Assembly (NCBI RefSeq): GCF_001425685.1
Contig: NZ_LMCY01000003.1
Span: forward strand, 581,018-645,017
From: Massilia sp. Root335
GTDB taxonomy: Bacteria > Pseudomonadota > Gammaproteobacteria > Burkholderiales > Burkholderiaceae_D
Length of the DNA: 64,000 bases
Direction of reading: 5' to 3'
The position numbers and the translations under genes are program-made. Below are positions 10,892 to 19,645 of the stretch, one piece after another. The notes under the pieces are model-generated. The model was not told the origin of the DNA. It saw nothing but the letters and a program-made list of their open reading frames with translations, and searched no databases. Within the stretch, counting starts at the first letter, position 1. Each line of letters opens with the position of its first letter.

Positions 10892-11422
10892 ATGCCAATC
10901 TGTAGCACGCCTGCGTTGCAGACCATCGTCGACCAGCTGATGCTGGTCGTGGACCCGAAAGTCAGCACGGCGCTCGGAGGCCTGCGTTACGTGCTCGTCG
11001 AGAACTGCATGGCTTTGACGAATGGGAATCCCGCGATCTATCTCAACAGCCTGGCGGCCCAGGCACGCGTGGTCGGATGGGTCAATCGGGCGAAGATCGG
11101 CAACGTCGATGCCGAACAGGGCAACAGCGTCGCGGTCAACAAAAGCAAGATGGACGACGTGCCGCTGCTCTACGGCGTCCTGCTGCACGAGTCCGCGCAC
11201 GCCTGGGCCGAAAAATGCGGTTTCGCGAACACCGAACGCAACGCCTATCTGTTCGAGATCCAGTGGGTGTGCGCGCTGGCGGCCGCGCCGAATCATCCGC
11301 TCGGGCCCGCGATGCGCGCCGGCCTCGGCGGTTATTTCGCCAGCCGCATGTCGCAATTCAAGAAGGCCGAGGGCGTCGAAGATGCGCTGGACTGGTCGCT
11401 GAAGCGCCACGGCCTGGCCTGA
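10892..11422 (+). CDS. Uncharacterised protein with HExxH zincin-like motif
   Basis: 176 residues, no signal peptide, function unknown. The striking feature is LLHESAHAWAEK at about residues 97-108: an HExxH zinc-binding/catalytic motif, followed by a downstream acidic segment (TERNAYLFEIQW) that could give the third ligand. No family could be named. AAAGGTGATTAACC precedes the ATG as a plausible ribosome site. The gene stands alone with its own upstream region containing a possible FNR-like site. Confidence 0.7.
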   Translation: MPICSTPALQTIVDQLMLVVDPKVSTALGGLRYVLVENCMALTNGNPAIYLNSLAAQARVVGWVNRAKIGNVDAEQGNSVAVNKSKMDDVPLLYGVLLHESAHAWAEKCGFANTERNAYLFEIQWVCALAAAPNHPLGPAMRAGLGGYFASRMSQFKKAEGVEDALDWSLKRHGLA

Positions 11423-11423
11423 C

Positions 11424-11450
11424 GCAAAAACGCCAGCCCGAAGGCTGGCG
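11424..11450 (-). terminator. Terminator of the KGG gene (minus strand)
   Basis: Perfect 8-bp stem CGCCAGCC-CGAA-GGCTGGCG (11431-11450). On the minus strand it is followed by five Ts, so it terminates transcription from the 11904 gene; it also lies just after the stop of the plus-strand 10892 gene. Confidence 0.75.
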
Positions 11451-11577
11451 GTGACGGTGGCGGAACGGCACAGGCAGGAATGCGATGCCGCCGGCAATGC
11501 CGGTGCACGCGAACTCCGTTGCGGGCGGCCCGGTAGAGCCGCCCCGACGCCTGCCTGCGGCGTTCAGCGCATGCGCG

Positions 11578-11904
11578 CTACTTCTTGTCGTTCTTGTGGC
11601 TTTGCGAGCCTGCCTTGGCGTGCTGCTCCGGCGTGCCGCCGCGGGTATGGCTGCCGCTCTGCTGGCTGCCGCCGCCCTGGCTTTGCTGGCTGCCGCTGTC
11701 GTTCTTGTGGCTCATCGAGCCGGCGCGGCGTGCCTCTTCCGACGTGAACTCGTGGGCGTTGCCCGAAGCGTGGGCGGCCTTGCCGCCTTCCGAGGCGATT
11801 TCGCGCTGCTTCTGCGGGTCCATCGATGCGAAACCGCGGTTGCTGGTATCGCCGCTCTGGTTGTTGCCCTTGTTGCCGCCCTGGTTGTTACCCTGGTTTG
11901 CCAT
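11578..11904 (-). CDS. KGG-repeat stress protein
   Basis: 108-residue very hydrophilic protein, rich in Gly, Asn, Gln and Ser. It contains KGG-type stress repeats: GFASMDPQKQREIASEGGKA, then HEFTSEEARRAGSMSHKN and a weaker GGTPEQHAKAGSQSHKN. The family (YciG/GsiB-like) is associated with general stress and desiccation. The start is fixed by the strong TGGAGG six bases before the ATG at 11904; upstream in-frame starts lack a site. Confidence 0.85.
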   Translation of the reverse strand: MANQGNNQGGNKGNNQSGDTSNRGFASMDPQKQREIASEGGKAAHASGNAHEFTSEEARRAGSMSHKNDSGSQQSQGGGSQQSGSHTRGGTPEQHAKAGSQSHKNDKK

Positions 11905-12074
11905 GATTGCCTCCAATGGTTGAGTTGTCGTACAGCTCATGAAAACTGCTTGAGAGGTCATCATCCTAGTCCCGCCGAGACGACCGGAACACCAAGGATT
12001 CGCCATGCGCATGTAGGACATTGCCTTATGCGGGCATAAGCTTCGCTCTTACAACCAGGCAGCAACTTTGCTGT

Positions 12075-12689
12075 TCAAGAACCGCCGCCGCCCGTGCGCG
12101 ACGACGTCGGCAGCGGCGTCCCCGGTTTCCAGTTGCGCGACATGGCCTGCGCTTCGTCGACCTGTTCCTGGGTCATCTGTTTGACGAGCGAGGCGCGCTG
12201 CTCGATGGCATTGCGGTGGCCGTTGGCGGCGGCCAGATTCCACAGCATATAGGCAAGGACAAAGTCCTGCGGCATCCCCGCCACGTGGTAGCGGTACATC
12301 AGGCCGAGCGCGTACTGGGCGTCCGGATGGCCCTGCTCGGCGGCCTTGCGGAACCATTGCACGGCCAGTTTCTGGTCCTGGGGGACGGCATTGCCCGTGT
12401 AATACATGGCGCCGATGACGTATTGCGCATCGGCCTTGCCCTGCACGGCTGCCTTGTAGTGCCACGAAAATGCCTGCTTGTAGTCGCGCGGCACGCCGCG
12501 GCCCATGTAGTACATCAGGCCGAGCAAATGCTCCGCGTCCGCGTTGCCGGCCCTGGCAAGCGGGGTGATTTCCTTCAGGGCCAGCGCGTAATTGCGGGCA
12601 TTGTAGGCATTGGCGCCTTCCGTGAGGCCCGCCATCGCACTACCGTGCAGGCCGAGCGCGAACAGGATCGCAACGGTCAGTTTTCTCAT
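12075..12689 (-). CDS. Sel1-repeat (TPR-like) exported protein
   Basis: 204 residues. A clear Sec signal peptide (MRKLTVAILFALGLHGSAMA, cleavage after AMA) is followed by about four Sel1-type helical repeats recognisable by AEHLLGLMYYMGRGVPRD, AQYVIGAMYYTGNAVPQD and AQYALGLMYRYHVAGMPQD. The C-terminal tail is Ser/Gly-rich. Sel1 repeats mediate protein-protein contacts; periplasmic location is predicted, specific role unknown. Confidence 0.85.
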   Translation of the reverse strand: MRKLTVAILFALGLHGSAMAGLTEGANAYNARNYALALKEITPLARAGNADAEHLLGLMYYMGRGVPRDYKQAFSWHYKAAVQGKADAQYVIGAMYYTGNAVPQDQKLAVQWFRKAAEQGHPDAQYALGLMYRYHVAGMPQDFVLAYMLWNLAAANGHRNAIEQRASLVKQMTQEQVDEAQAMSRNWKPGTPLPTSSRTGGGGS

Positions 12690-12733
12690 TGTCTCGTTCA
12701 GACTTTATTCTTCTGCTTCTTTTCGAGATACGG

Positions 12734-13495
12734 CTATTTCCAGCTCACCTTGCCCAACCCGTCGACCGCGACCTTGCGGTTCTGGGGCTTGCCGTACACG
12801 GTTACCGAACCCATGCCGGACAGGTTCAGGTTCGCACTCTGGCGCGCCGTCACGCGCGCATTGCCCAGGCCGGACAGGTCGATGTCGACCGAGTCCGCGC
12901 TGCACTGCTGGGCGTCCAGGTTGCCGAGGCCGCCGAGGTCCGCCTTGAGCCATTTGGCGCGCCCGCTGAGCGAGATGTAGCCGGCGCCCTGCAGGTTCAG
13001 TTCGATCCCCTCCCCGTTCAGGCCCTGCATCTGCATGCTGCCGATGCCGCCCAGGCTGGCGCGCACGAGCCGGTAGTTGCTGGATATCTTCATCGAGCCG
13101 GCGCCGTCCAGCGTCAGTTCCAGCTCGTCGCCGGTGAAGCCGGACACGTCCGTCGTCCCCAGGCTCTCCGACGTCACCGCGCGCAGCGCCGGCAGCACGA
13201 GTTCCGCACGCAGCGACCCGGTGCGCACGTGGCCGCGGATGTCCGTATCGATGTGCAGCGTGTCGCCGTTCTGCGACGTGACCGTCCGCTCCAGGTAGCG
13301 CGATTCCCCGATGAGGGTCAGCGCCGCCGTGCCGCCCTGGCGGATCTTCAGGTCGACGGCGCCATCCACGTCGACCCGCACGACGCGGGCGTCGACGGGG
13401 CGGGTCTCGGTCACGACGTCGGGCGCGGCATGCGCCACCCCGAGGACGGCACACAGGGCGACGCCCACCGGGGCCAGCGCGAAAATCTTGTTCAT
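12734..13495 (-). CDS. Head-GIN domain (DUF2807-type) exported protein
   Basis: 253 residues from MNKIFALAPVGVALCAVLGVAHA, a Sec signal peptide. The mature part is a right-handed beta-repeat with recurring hydrophobic/Gly-Asp patterns (LDGAGSMKIS, LGGIGSMQMQ, LQGAGYISLS, LGGLGNLDAQ, LSGLGNARV, LSGMGSVTV), diagnostic of the putative auto-transporter adhesin head-GIN domain. GGAG upstream of the ATG at 13495 sets the start. Function uncertain; surface or periplasmic scaffold likely. Confidence 0.85.
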   Translation of the reverse strand: MNKIFALAPVGVALCAVLGVAHAAPDVVTETRPVDARVVRVDVDGAVDLKIRQGGTAALTLIGESRYLERTVTSQNGDTLHIDTDIRGHVRTGSLRAELVLPALRAVTSESLGTTDVSGFTGDELELTLDGAGSMKISSNYRLVRASLGGIGSMQMQGLNGEGIELNLQGAGYISLSGRAKWLKADLGGLGNLDAQQCSADSVDIDLSGLGNARVTARQSANLNLSGMGSVTVYGKPQNRKVAVDGLGKVSWK

Positions 13496-13737
13496 CCGAT
13501 TCTCCGAATTCCTGTTTTTGTTTTGTAAAGGTTGGTGCGTGTTGAAAACAGGATAAACGGACTGGCCCTCTCCACCCAAGGGATTGCGACGAACTGCAAG
13601 AATGACCACCTGAGCGACACAGGGACGTGGCTGGCATGCATAGTCGAGCCGGTCATTATCGCGCGCCGGATACCCTCCAAATGTCTCCGTTTGTCACGGT
13701 TTGTCATCGATGTATGCACCAACAATTCATGCCATCC

Positions 13738-14137
13738 GTGTTCCAGGGAGCGCCGAACGCGCCGAAGGGGGTGTTCGACCGCGCCATCACGGGCGGCGGC
13801 CGTAACAACGGTTCCACGCGGCCCGACTTCACCAACTACGTCGAGACGGCGCCGGTGTCGTCGCTGGAGCCGATCCTGCGGCTCGAAGCGGACCGCATGA
13901 AGACCCTCGACTTCAACCCGGCCACCCTGAAGAATCGGCAACCGGCTCGTGGGCCTGCCGGCCGAGTTCCTGGGCCAGTACGTGCCGCTGATCGAGAAGG
14001 TGACGCCGGAACAGGTGCGCGACGTGTCGAAGAAGTATTGCGCGCCGGAGAATCAGTCGATCGTCGTCGGCGGCGACGCGAAGGCCGTCGGGGAGCAGTT
14101 GAAGGCGTTCGGGGACTGTACCGTGACCGACAAGTAA
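13738..14137 (+). pseudogene. M16 (pitrilysin-like) zinc peptidase remnant
   Basis: Two fragments of one M16B peptidase. The first (from about 13738) reads FQGAPNAPKGVFDRAITGGG, then the conserved TRPDFTNYVETAP and LRLEADRMKTLDFNPATLKN. Near 13935 the frame switches and continues directly with a C-terminal piece (LPAEFLGQYVPLIEKVTPEQ...CTVTDK, 13949-14137). The HxxEH zinc site and the whole middle are missing, so the gene is 5'-truncated and internally deleted and cannot encode an active enzyme. Confidence 0.75.
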
Positions 14138-14166
14138 GCGCTGGCGCGGACGCGCGAGCGCGCGCG

Positions 14167-14200
14167 AGCCTCCCGGGTGCGCGCCCGGGAGGCTTGTTTC
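14167..14200 (+). terminator. Rho-independent terminator after the M16 remnant
   Basis: 11-bp perfect stem AGCCTCCCGGG/CCCGGGAGGCT (14167-14177 with 14184-14194), loop TGCGCG, followed by TGTTTC. It has survived downstream of the broken gene. Confidence 0.75.
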
Positions 14201-14212
14201 ATTCGGGCGCGC

Positions 14213-14401
14213 TTATTTTTTGGCCGACTGCTTCGAACCGCCGCTCGACGACTGCTTCGTCTCGCCATGCTCGGCGCGCTGCTTGTTCACGATGCGCGAC
14301 GCGACTTCTTCCTCGCGGCCGGGATAGCGGTGTTCCTTCTTGAATTCGGTCTCGAGCTTCTTGAACTCGCGCTCGCGTTTCGGGCTGGCTCCCTTGGGCA
14401 T
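14213..14401 (-). CDS. Small basic conserved hypothetical protein
   Basis: 62 residues from MPKGASPKREREFKKLETEF. Highly charged, predicted helical, with EEEVASRIVNKQRAEHGETK in the middle and a Ser/Lys tail. The GGAGG seven bases before the ATG at 14401 decides the start. I know similar short proteins from other proteobacteria without an established function; its size and charge resemble stress-associated small proteins such as the nearby KGG protein. Confidence 0.65.
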   Translation of the reverse strand: MPKGASPKREREFKKLETEFKKEHRYPGREEEVASRIVNKQRAEHGETKQSSSGGSKQSAKK

Positions 14402-14491
14402 GATGGCCTCCATCGGTGCATTGATGGCGCCAGATTAGGCCGATCGCGTGCGGATGTTCGTGCGATGACGCACGTTGCGCGGCAAGCGCTT

Positions 14492-14554
14492 CGTGGGCAC
14501 GGGGTGCCCACCCTACGTGTCGTTTGCCGTAGGGTGGGCGGCCTCCGCCCACCG
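14492..14554. repeat. Interspersed palindromic repeat, copy 1
   Basis: A 26-bp block (14492-14517: GTGGGCA-CGGGG-TGCCCAC core followed by CCTACG) occurs again, base for base, at 41194-41219. Here it is followed by an inverted partial copy (CGTAGGGTGGGC, 14528-14539), so the whole can fold into a long hairpin just after the 14563 kinase gene, where it may also end transcription. Confidence 0.7.
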
Positions 14555-14562
14555 AACGGACG

Positions 14563-16464
14563 TCAACCCTGGAGCGCTTTCTCCAGGTCTTCCAGCTCCG
14601 CCGGCTTGACGAGGTGCGCATCGAACCCCGCCTCATGCGCCTTGCGCCGGTCCTCCGGCGAACCGTAGCCCGTGTGCGCCACGAGGCGGATCGCCGAGAG
14701 CTGCGGCTGGCGCTTGATCATGCGCGCCAGCTCGTAGCCGTCCACGCCCGGCAGGCCGATGTCGAGCACGATCACGTCCGGGCGCAGGTCCGACGCCATC
14801 TGCACGAGGTTGCCCGCGTCCGCCGTCGTATGCGCCTCGTAGCCCATCTCGGCCAGCAGGAACGCCATCATTTCCATGGCATCCACATTGTCGTCGACGA
14901 GCAGTACCTTGCGGCCGCCGGACGCCGGCGCCGGCTGGCCGGCCGCGGCCTGCGCCGCATCCGCGCCCTGCCCCGCCGGGGCCGTCGTGCGCAGCACCGG
15001 CAGCTCGACGGTGAACGTGGAACCGAGCCCGATGCCGGGGCTCGTCGCCGCCAGCCGGCCGCCGTGCATCTCGAGCAGGCGCGAGACGAGCGACAGCCCG
15101 ATGCCGAGGCCTTCCGGCGCGCGGTCGGGCGGGACGGCGGCCTGGGTGAACATGCCGAAGATGCGCGACAGGTTGTCCTCGGCGATGCCGATGCCGTTGT
15201 CCTGCACGGCGATCCGCACGACGGCATCGAGCAAGGTGACTTCGACCTTGATCCTGCCGCCCTTCGGCGTGAACTTGGCCGCGTTGTGCAGCAGATTGCC
15301 CATCGACTGCGCCAGGCGCACCGGGTCGCCCATCAGCCAGATGCGGCGCTCGGGCTGGACCAGTTCCAGCGTGTGTTCGCGCGCCGCGATCAGCGGGCCG
15401 GCCGTTTCGAGCGCCTGCGCGATCACGCCACCCAGCTCGACCTCTTCCTGGCGCAGCGCGATCTTGCCCTCCGAAATGCGCGCCACGTCGAGCAGGTCGT
15501 CGACGAGGTGCGCCAGATGGTCGACCTGGCGCGTGATGACTTCGCGCGCGCGCGCCTGGCGCTCGATGGCGCCGGTGCCGGACGCGCCCAGCAGCGCAGC
15601 CGCATTGCGGATCGGCGACAGCGGATTGCGCAGTTCGTGCGCGAGGGTCGCGAGGAATTCGTTCTTGTTGGCGTCGGCCGCGCGCAGCAGCGCCTCCATC
15701 TCCTTGCGGCGCGTGATGTCGCTCGTCACGCGCGCCACGCGATAGACTTCGTCGCGGCTGTCGCGCACCGGGAACAGGCGGTCGCGCACCCAGCGCAGCG
15801 AGCCGTCCGGCATCATGACGCGGAACTCGGCTTCGTAATGCGGCGCGGACGGCAACGCGTCCCACAGCGACACGACATACGCGCGGTCGTCCGGATGGAC
15901 GGCCGCGATCCAGCTGGACGGCTCGCGCTCGAGCGTCTCGACGGGGCGGCCCCAGATCGTCGCATAGGCGGGGCTCACGTATTCGAGCGCGCGCGCCGGC
16001 ACGGAAAACATCCAGAACACGTCCTCGATGTTGTCGGTCAGCTGGCGGAAACGCTCCTCGCTGTCGCGCAGCGCGCTCTGCGTCTGGCGCATGCGCAGCA
16101 GCGCGTTGACGTTGGCGATCAGTTCGTCGGCCTCGATCGGCGCGGCGAGATAGTTGTCGGCGCCGCCCTCCAGGCCGCGGATCTTGTCGGCGCGGCCCGT
16201 CAGCGCGGCCGACGTCTGCAGCACGAGCACCATCGCGCTGTCCGGATCGGCCTTGATGCGGCGGCACACCTCGATGCCGTTGATGTCCGGGAGCTTCACG
16301 TCGAGCAGCACCAGGGCGACGCCGCCGCGCTTGACGACGTTCAGCGCGTCGGTGCCGTTGCTCGCCTCGACGACCTCGAAGCCGGCGCTCTGCAGGATCC
16401 GGGTCTTGGCGTAGCGGGCGCCGTCGTTGTCGTCGACGTTGAGGATCAAAGTCGGGGTAGTCAT
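14563..16464 (-). CDS. Hybrid histidine kinase REC-PAS-HisKA-HATPase-REC
   Basis: 633-residue cytoplasmic kinase. Order: N-terminal receiver (VDDND; phospho-Asp in LLDVKLPDING), a PAS domain with PAC segment, HisKA with the phospho-His in LAHELRNPLS, HATPase_c (N-box NLLHNAAKF, DNGIGI, GIGLSL), and a C-terminal receiver (LVDDNVDAM, LDIGLPGVDGYE). No membrane segment. GAGGAA six bases before the ATG at 16464 sets the start, 10 bases after the preceding kinase's stop, so it is the output end of the stressosome-like operon. Confidence 0.93.
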   Translation of the reverse strand: MTTPTLILNVDDNDGARYAKTRILQSAGFEVVEASNGTDALNVVKRGGVALVLLDVKLPDINGIEVCRRIKADPDSAMVLVLQTSAALTGRADKIRGLEGGADNYLAAPIEADELIANVNALLRMRQTQSALRDSEERFRQLTDNIEDVFWMFSVPARALEYVSPAYATIWGRPVETLEREPSSWIAAVHPDDRAYVVSLWDALPSAPHYEAEFRVMMPDGSLRWVRDRLFPVRDSRDEVYRVARVTSDITRRKEMEALLRAADANKNEFLATLAHELRNPLSPIRNAAALLGASGTGAIERQARAREVITRQVDHLAHLVDDLLDVARISEGKIALRQEEVELGGVIAQALETAGPLIAAREHTLELVQPERRIWLMGDPVRLAQSMGNLLHNAAKFTPKGGRIKVEVTLLDAVVRIAVQDNGIGIAEDNLSRIFGMFTQAAVPPDRAPEGLGIGLSLVSRLLEMHGGRLAATSPGIGLGSTFTVELPVLRTTAPAGQGADAAQAAAGQPAPASGGRKVLLVDDNVDAMEMMAFLLAEMGYEAHTTADAGNLVQMASDLRPDVIVLDIGLPGVDGYELARMIKRQPQLSAIRLVAHTGYGSPEDRRKAHEAGFDAHLVKPAELEDLEKALQG

Positions 16465-16474
16465 GATGCGTTCC

Positions 16475-17800
16475 TCAGATTCCATCGTTGCGCGGCGCAG
16501 GGTTGGCCGGGAAGAGGCGCGGCAGCACGAGGCTGAAGGTGGAGCCCACGCCCGGCTGGCTGACCACGTCCACGCGGCCGCCCAGGAGTTCCGCCAGCTT
16601 GCGGCACAGGGGCAGGCCGAGGCCCGTGCCCTTGCTGCGCCGTTGCAGCGGATGTTCGATCTGGCTGAACTCTTCGAAGATCAGCTGCAGGTTGTCCGGG
16701 CTGATGCCGATCCCGGTATCGGCCACCGTGAAGGTGATGGTGTCGGCGCCGGGGTCGTGGCAGGCCGCCACGGTCACCGCGCCCTGCTCGGTGAATTTCA
16801 GGGCGTTCGAAATGAAGTTGCGCAGCACCTGCGAGATCTTGCCCTCGTCCGAATCGAACGGCGCGCTGAAGTCGCCCGGCTCGAAGACCAGCTCCACGCG
16901 CCCCTCGTCGACGAGCGGGCGCAGCATCCCCTTGAGCGCGCGGAACAGATTGTCGACGACGACCGGCGCCACGTGCACCTCGACCCGCCCCGCTTCGATC
17001 TTGGCCAGGTCGAGCAGGTCGTTGACGAGTTCCGACAGGTCGGCGGCGGCGGCCTCGATGTAGCGCACCTGGCGCTCCTGCTCCGGCGTCAGGTCGCCGT
17101 CCATGCGGTCCAGCAGCAGCTTGGCCAGCGCGCGGATCGACGACAGCGGCGTGCGCAGCTCGTGGCTCGTATTCGACAGGAAGCGCGACTTCATCTCGTC
17201 GGCGCGGCGCAGCCGCTCGGCCTTGTCCTCGATTTCCGCGTACAGCGCGACGATGCCGCGGTTCGTGTCTTCCAGCTCGCGCGTCAGCGACAGCAGGTCT
17301 TCCTGGCGCTCGCGCAGCTCGGCCAGCGTGGTGACCAGTTCGCGGTTCTGCAGCTGCAGCTCGTTGTACGTGTTCGCGACGGGGCTGTCCTTCGCCAGCT
17401 GCGCCGCGATCTCGGACAGCCGCCCGCTGCCGACCCAGGCCTGCGGCGGCAGCAGCTTGCGCATCGTGATCATGCCGTCCGCCACCTCGCAGTCGTCCAT
17501 CAGGCGGTGCGCGGTCACGATGGCGTCGTCCGGCAACTGCCCCTGCGCGCCCGTGCCCGCGCCGATCGTGACTTCAAGGTACTGGCGCCGCTCGACGTCG
17601 CGGATCAGGAACCCGGCGCGGCCGCCGAACGCGACCTGGCAGGCGCCGCGCGCGACCTCGGAGACGGCGGTGGCGATGCGCACCTGGTCCTGCTGCGAGA
17701 ACCCGAGCAGGTGCGACACCTGGCGCGCGCGCTGGCGCACGAGCACGACGTCCTGCTCGTTGCCCAGGCCGATGGCGAGGATGCGCTGCACGTTCTTCAC
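16475..17800 (-). CDS. Histidine kinase with RsbT-like N-terminal domain
   Basis: 441 residues. The N-terminal ~100 residues (RQRARQVSHLLGFSQQDQVR, IATAVSEVARGA) resemble the first half of RsbT/anti-sigma ATPases. Then come a coiled coil (about 190-235), HisKA with SNTSHELRTPLSSIRAL and HATPase_c (NFISNALKF, DTGIGIS, GTGLGLPLCRKL). GTG start at 17800, supported by GGAGG five bases upstream and a 4-base GTGA overlap with the preceding stop; the nearby ATG is out of frame. It plausibly takes input from the RsbRST complex. Confidence 0.9.
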   Translation of the reverse strand: MKNVQRILAIGLGNEQDVVLVRQRARQVSHLLGFSQQDQVRIATAVSEVARGACQVAFGGRAGFLIRDVERRQYLEVTIGAGTGAQGQLPDDAIVTAHRLMDDCEVADGMITMRKLLPPQAWVGSGRLSEIAAQLAKDSPVANTYNELQLQNRELVTTLAELRERQEDLLSLTRELEDTNRGIVALYAEIEDKAERLRRADEMKSRFLSNTSHELRTPLSSIRALAKLLLDRMDGDLTPEQERQVRYIEAAAADLSELVNDLLDLAKIEAGRVEVHVAPVVVDNLFRALKGMLRPLVDEGRVELVFEPGDFSAPFDSDEGKISQVLRNFISNALKFTEQGAVTVAACHDPGADTITFTVADTGIGISPDNLQLIFEEFSQIEHPLQRRSKGTGLGLPLCRKLAELLGGRVDVVSQPGVGSTFSLVLPRLFPANPAPRNDGI

Positions 17801-18825
17801 GACATCCTCCGGCGCGCGACCAGCACCATCGCGTCGTCGCGGCGGCGGATGAAGTCGCGCATCAGCACGGCCGCCACGAGCGCGGGCGCGCGCACATGCA
17901 GGCCGGGATAATCGCCCAGGTCCCACTGCGACTGGATGCCGTCCGAATACAGCACGCACAGCGCGCCGGGGGGAAACGGCGCCACGAACTCCTGCACCTT
18001 GCGCATGTTGTGGCCGACGATGCCGTTGTGCGAGACGAGCGCGCGGCGCGCCGTGCCGTCGTAGACCAGACCGCCCACGTTGCCGATGCCGGCGAAGCGC
18101 ACGTCGCCGCCGCCGTAATCGATGCGCGCCACCGACAGCGCCGCGCCGCGCGTGAGGCGCAGCAGCTCATGCGCCGTGCGCAGCACCTCTTCCGGCGCGG
18201 CGGACGGCCGCTTTTCCAGCGCGTGGATCGCGCCCGCGGCGGCCTTCGCGGCTTCCGGACCATGACCGAGGCCGTCCACGCCCAGCACCGTCGCGCCGTC
18301 CGGATCGCAACTGACGGCCCAGCCGTCGCCGCAGGCGTCCTCGCCCGCGAGCGGCGTGCACAGCGCCCCGACCTCCATGCCGCACGGCTCGGGCGGCGCC
18401 GCGCCCCGCCACACGCGCATGAAGAAGGCGGCGCCGCGGCCGTGCTGCGTCCAGACGTCGAATTCGTCGGCCTGGCGGCGCAGCGCACCGAGGCCGGTGC
18501 CGGCGGTTCCGGCCGTCGAAACGCCGTCGCGCAGGGAAAATTCGAGGTCGCCGATGCCGGGCCCGTTGTCGACGGCGACCACGTCCACGCCCGGCATCGC
18601 GACGCCGGACTGGGTGCGCATGATCGTGACCGTGCCCTCGCCCGCATGCTTGAGGATATTGGTGGCCGCTTCGGTGATGATGATCGCGAGGCGGCCGGCC
18701 TTGACGTCGTCGAAGCCGAGGGCGTCCGCCAGCTTCTGCCCGGCGCGGCGCGCGGCCGCGACGTCGCTGGCGTGGGTGATCGGGAAGTTAAGCTGCGGAT
18801 ACAGCGAGCTGATCAGCGTTTCCAT
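17797..18825 (-). CDS. RsbT-like ATPase / SpoIIE-type phosphatase fusion (RsbX-like)
   Basis: 342 residues. First half: anti-sigma-type HATPase (LAIIITEAATNILKHAGEGT N-box, VDNGPGIGD, GTGLGALRR). Second half: SpoIIE/PP2C phosphatase (VLGVDGLGHGPEAAKAA with the metal-binding Asp-Gly, GIGNVGGLV, LVSHNGIVGHN, LYSDGIQSQWD). In known stressosome clusters the phosphatase RsbX resets RsbR and RsbS. Overlaps rsbT by 13 bases and the next kinase by 4. Confidence 0.88.
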   Translation of the reverse strand: METLISSLYPQLNFPITHASDVAAARRAGQKLADALGFDDVKAGRLAIIITEAATNILKHAGEGTVTIMRTQSGVAMPGVDVVAVDNGPGIGDLEFSLRDGVSTAGTAGTGLGALRRQADEFDVWTQHGRGAAFFMRVWRGAAPPEPCGMEVGALCTPLAGEDACGDGWAVSCDPDGATVLGVDGLGHGPEAAKAAAGAIHALEKRPSAAPEEVLRTAHELLRLTRGAALSVARIDYGGGDVRFAGIGNVGGLVYDGTARRALVSHNGIVGHNMRKVQEFVAPFPPGALCVLYSDGIQSQWDLGDYPGLHVRAPALVAAVLMRDFIRRRDDAMVLVARRRMS

Positions 18826-19280
18826 TTGACGACCGACACCGCAGTGCCCTCTCCCGCACGGGAATCGATGTCGAATTCGTCGACGAGCCGCTTCGAGCCG
18901 CCGAGGCCGAGCCCGAGCCCGCCACCGGTCGTGTAGCCGTCGCGCAGCGCCGTCTCGAGGTCGGGAATGCCCGGTCCGTCATCGACGAAGATCAGGCCGA
19001 CGCCCTTGCGGAAGCCGTCCGTCAGCGCGTCGAGGTAGACCATGCCGCCGCCGCCGTACTTGAGCGTGTTGCGCGCGAGCTCGCTGGCCGCCGTCACCAG
19101 CTTGGTCTGGTCGACGAGCGACAGCGCGATCGCGACGGCACGCTCGCGCACGTGCTTGCGCAAGGCGACGACGTCCTCGTCCGAACGCAGCGGCAACGCG
19201 GTGCGTTCGGTGCGATGCTGGCGGTGCCGCTCGAACAGGTCGGACTCGAAGCTCACCGGGTTGTTGAGAGCCGCGCTCAT
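18813..19280 (-). CDS. rsbT: Serine/threonine switch kinase RsbT
   Basis: 155-residue GHKL-fold kinase. N-box ASELARNTLKYGGGG, G1 box FVDDGPGIPD, G2 region GGGLGLGLGGSKRLVDEF. RsbT phosphorylates RsbS and RsbR and, once released from the stressosome, activates a downstream partner. Compared with RsbT of about 133 residues it has an extra N-terminal segment (about residues 1-28). The start is the ATG overlapping the rsbS stop by one base (TGATG). Confidence 0.9.
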   Translation of the reverse strand: MSAALNNPVSFESDLFERHRQHRTERTALPLRSDEDVVALRKHVRERAVAIALSLVDQTKLVTAASELARNTLKYGGGGMVYLDALTDGFRKGVGLIFVDDGPGIPDLETALRDGYTTGGGLGLGLGGSKRLVDEFDIDSRAGEGTAVSVVKWKR

Positions 19281-19636
19281 CAAAAATTAGTCTTTCCCAG
19301 CAGGGCCATGCCCTTCTCGACGTTGAGCGCGGTCTTCACGCCATGCAGCGTGAGGCCCAGTTCGACCAGCGTGATCGCGACGGCCGGCTGCATGCCGACC
19401 ACCACGGTCTGCGCATCGAGCACGCGCGCCATGGCGGCCGTGTTGCTGATCATGCGGCCGATGAACGAATCGACCAGGTCGAGGGCCGAGATGTCGATCA
19501 GCACGCCCTTGGCGCGGTCGCGCACGATGCGTTCGGTCAGGTCGTCCTGCAGGGTCATCGCCAGGCGGTCGTGCATGTCGACCTGGATCGTCACCAGCAG
19601 CAGGTCGCCCATGCGGAGAATCGGGATGCGTTCCAT
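19280..19636 (-). CDS. rsbS: Stressosome STAS protein RsbS
   Basis: 118-residue single STAS domain. The phosphorylatable serine is Ser57 in DISALDLVDSFIGRM, equivalent to RsbS Ser59 of Bacillus, followed by the typical VVVGMQPAVAITLVELG. It forms the core of the stressosome with RsbR. 9 bases after rsbR, one base overlapping rsbT. Confidence 0.92.
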   Translation of the reverse strand: MERIPILRMGDLLLVTIQVDMHDRLAMTLQDDLTERIVRDRAKGVLIDISALDLVDSFIGRMISNTAAMARVLDAQTVVVGMQPAVAITLVELGLTLHGVKTALNVEKGMALLGKTNF

Positions 19637-19645
19637 GCGCGGTCC

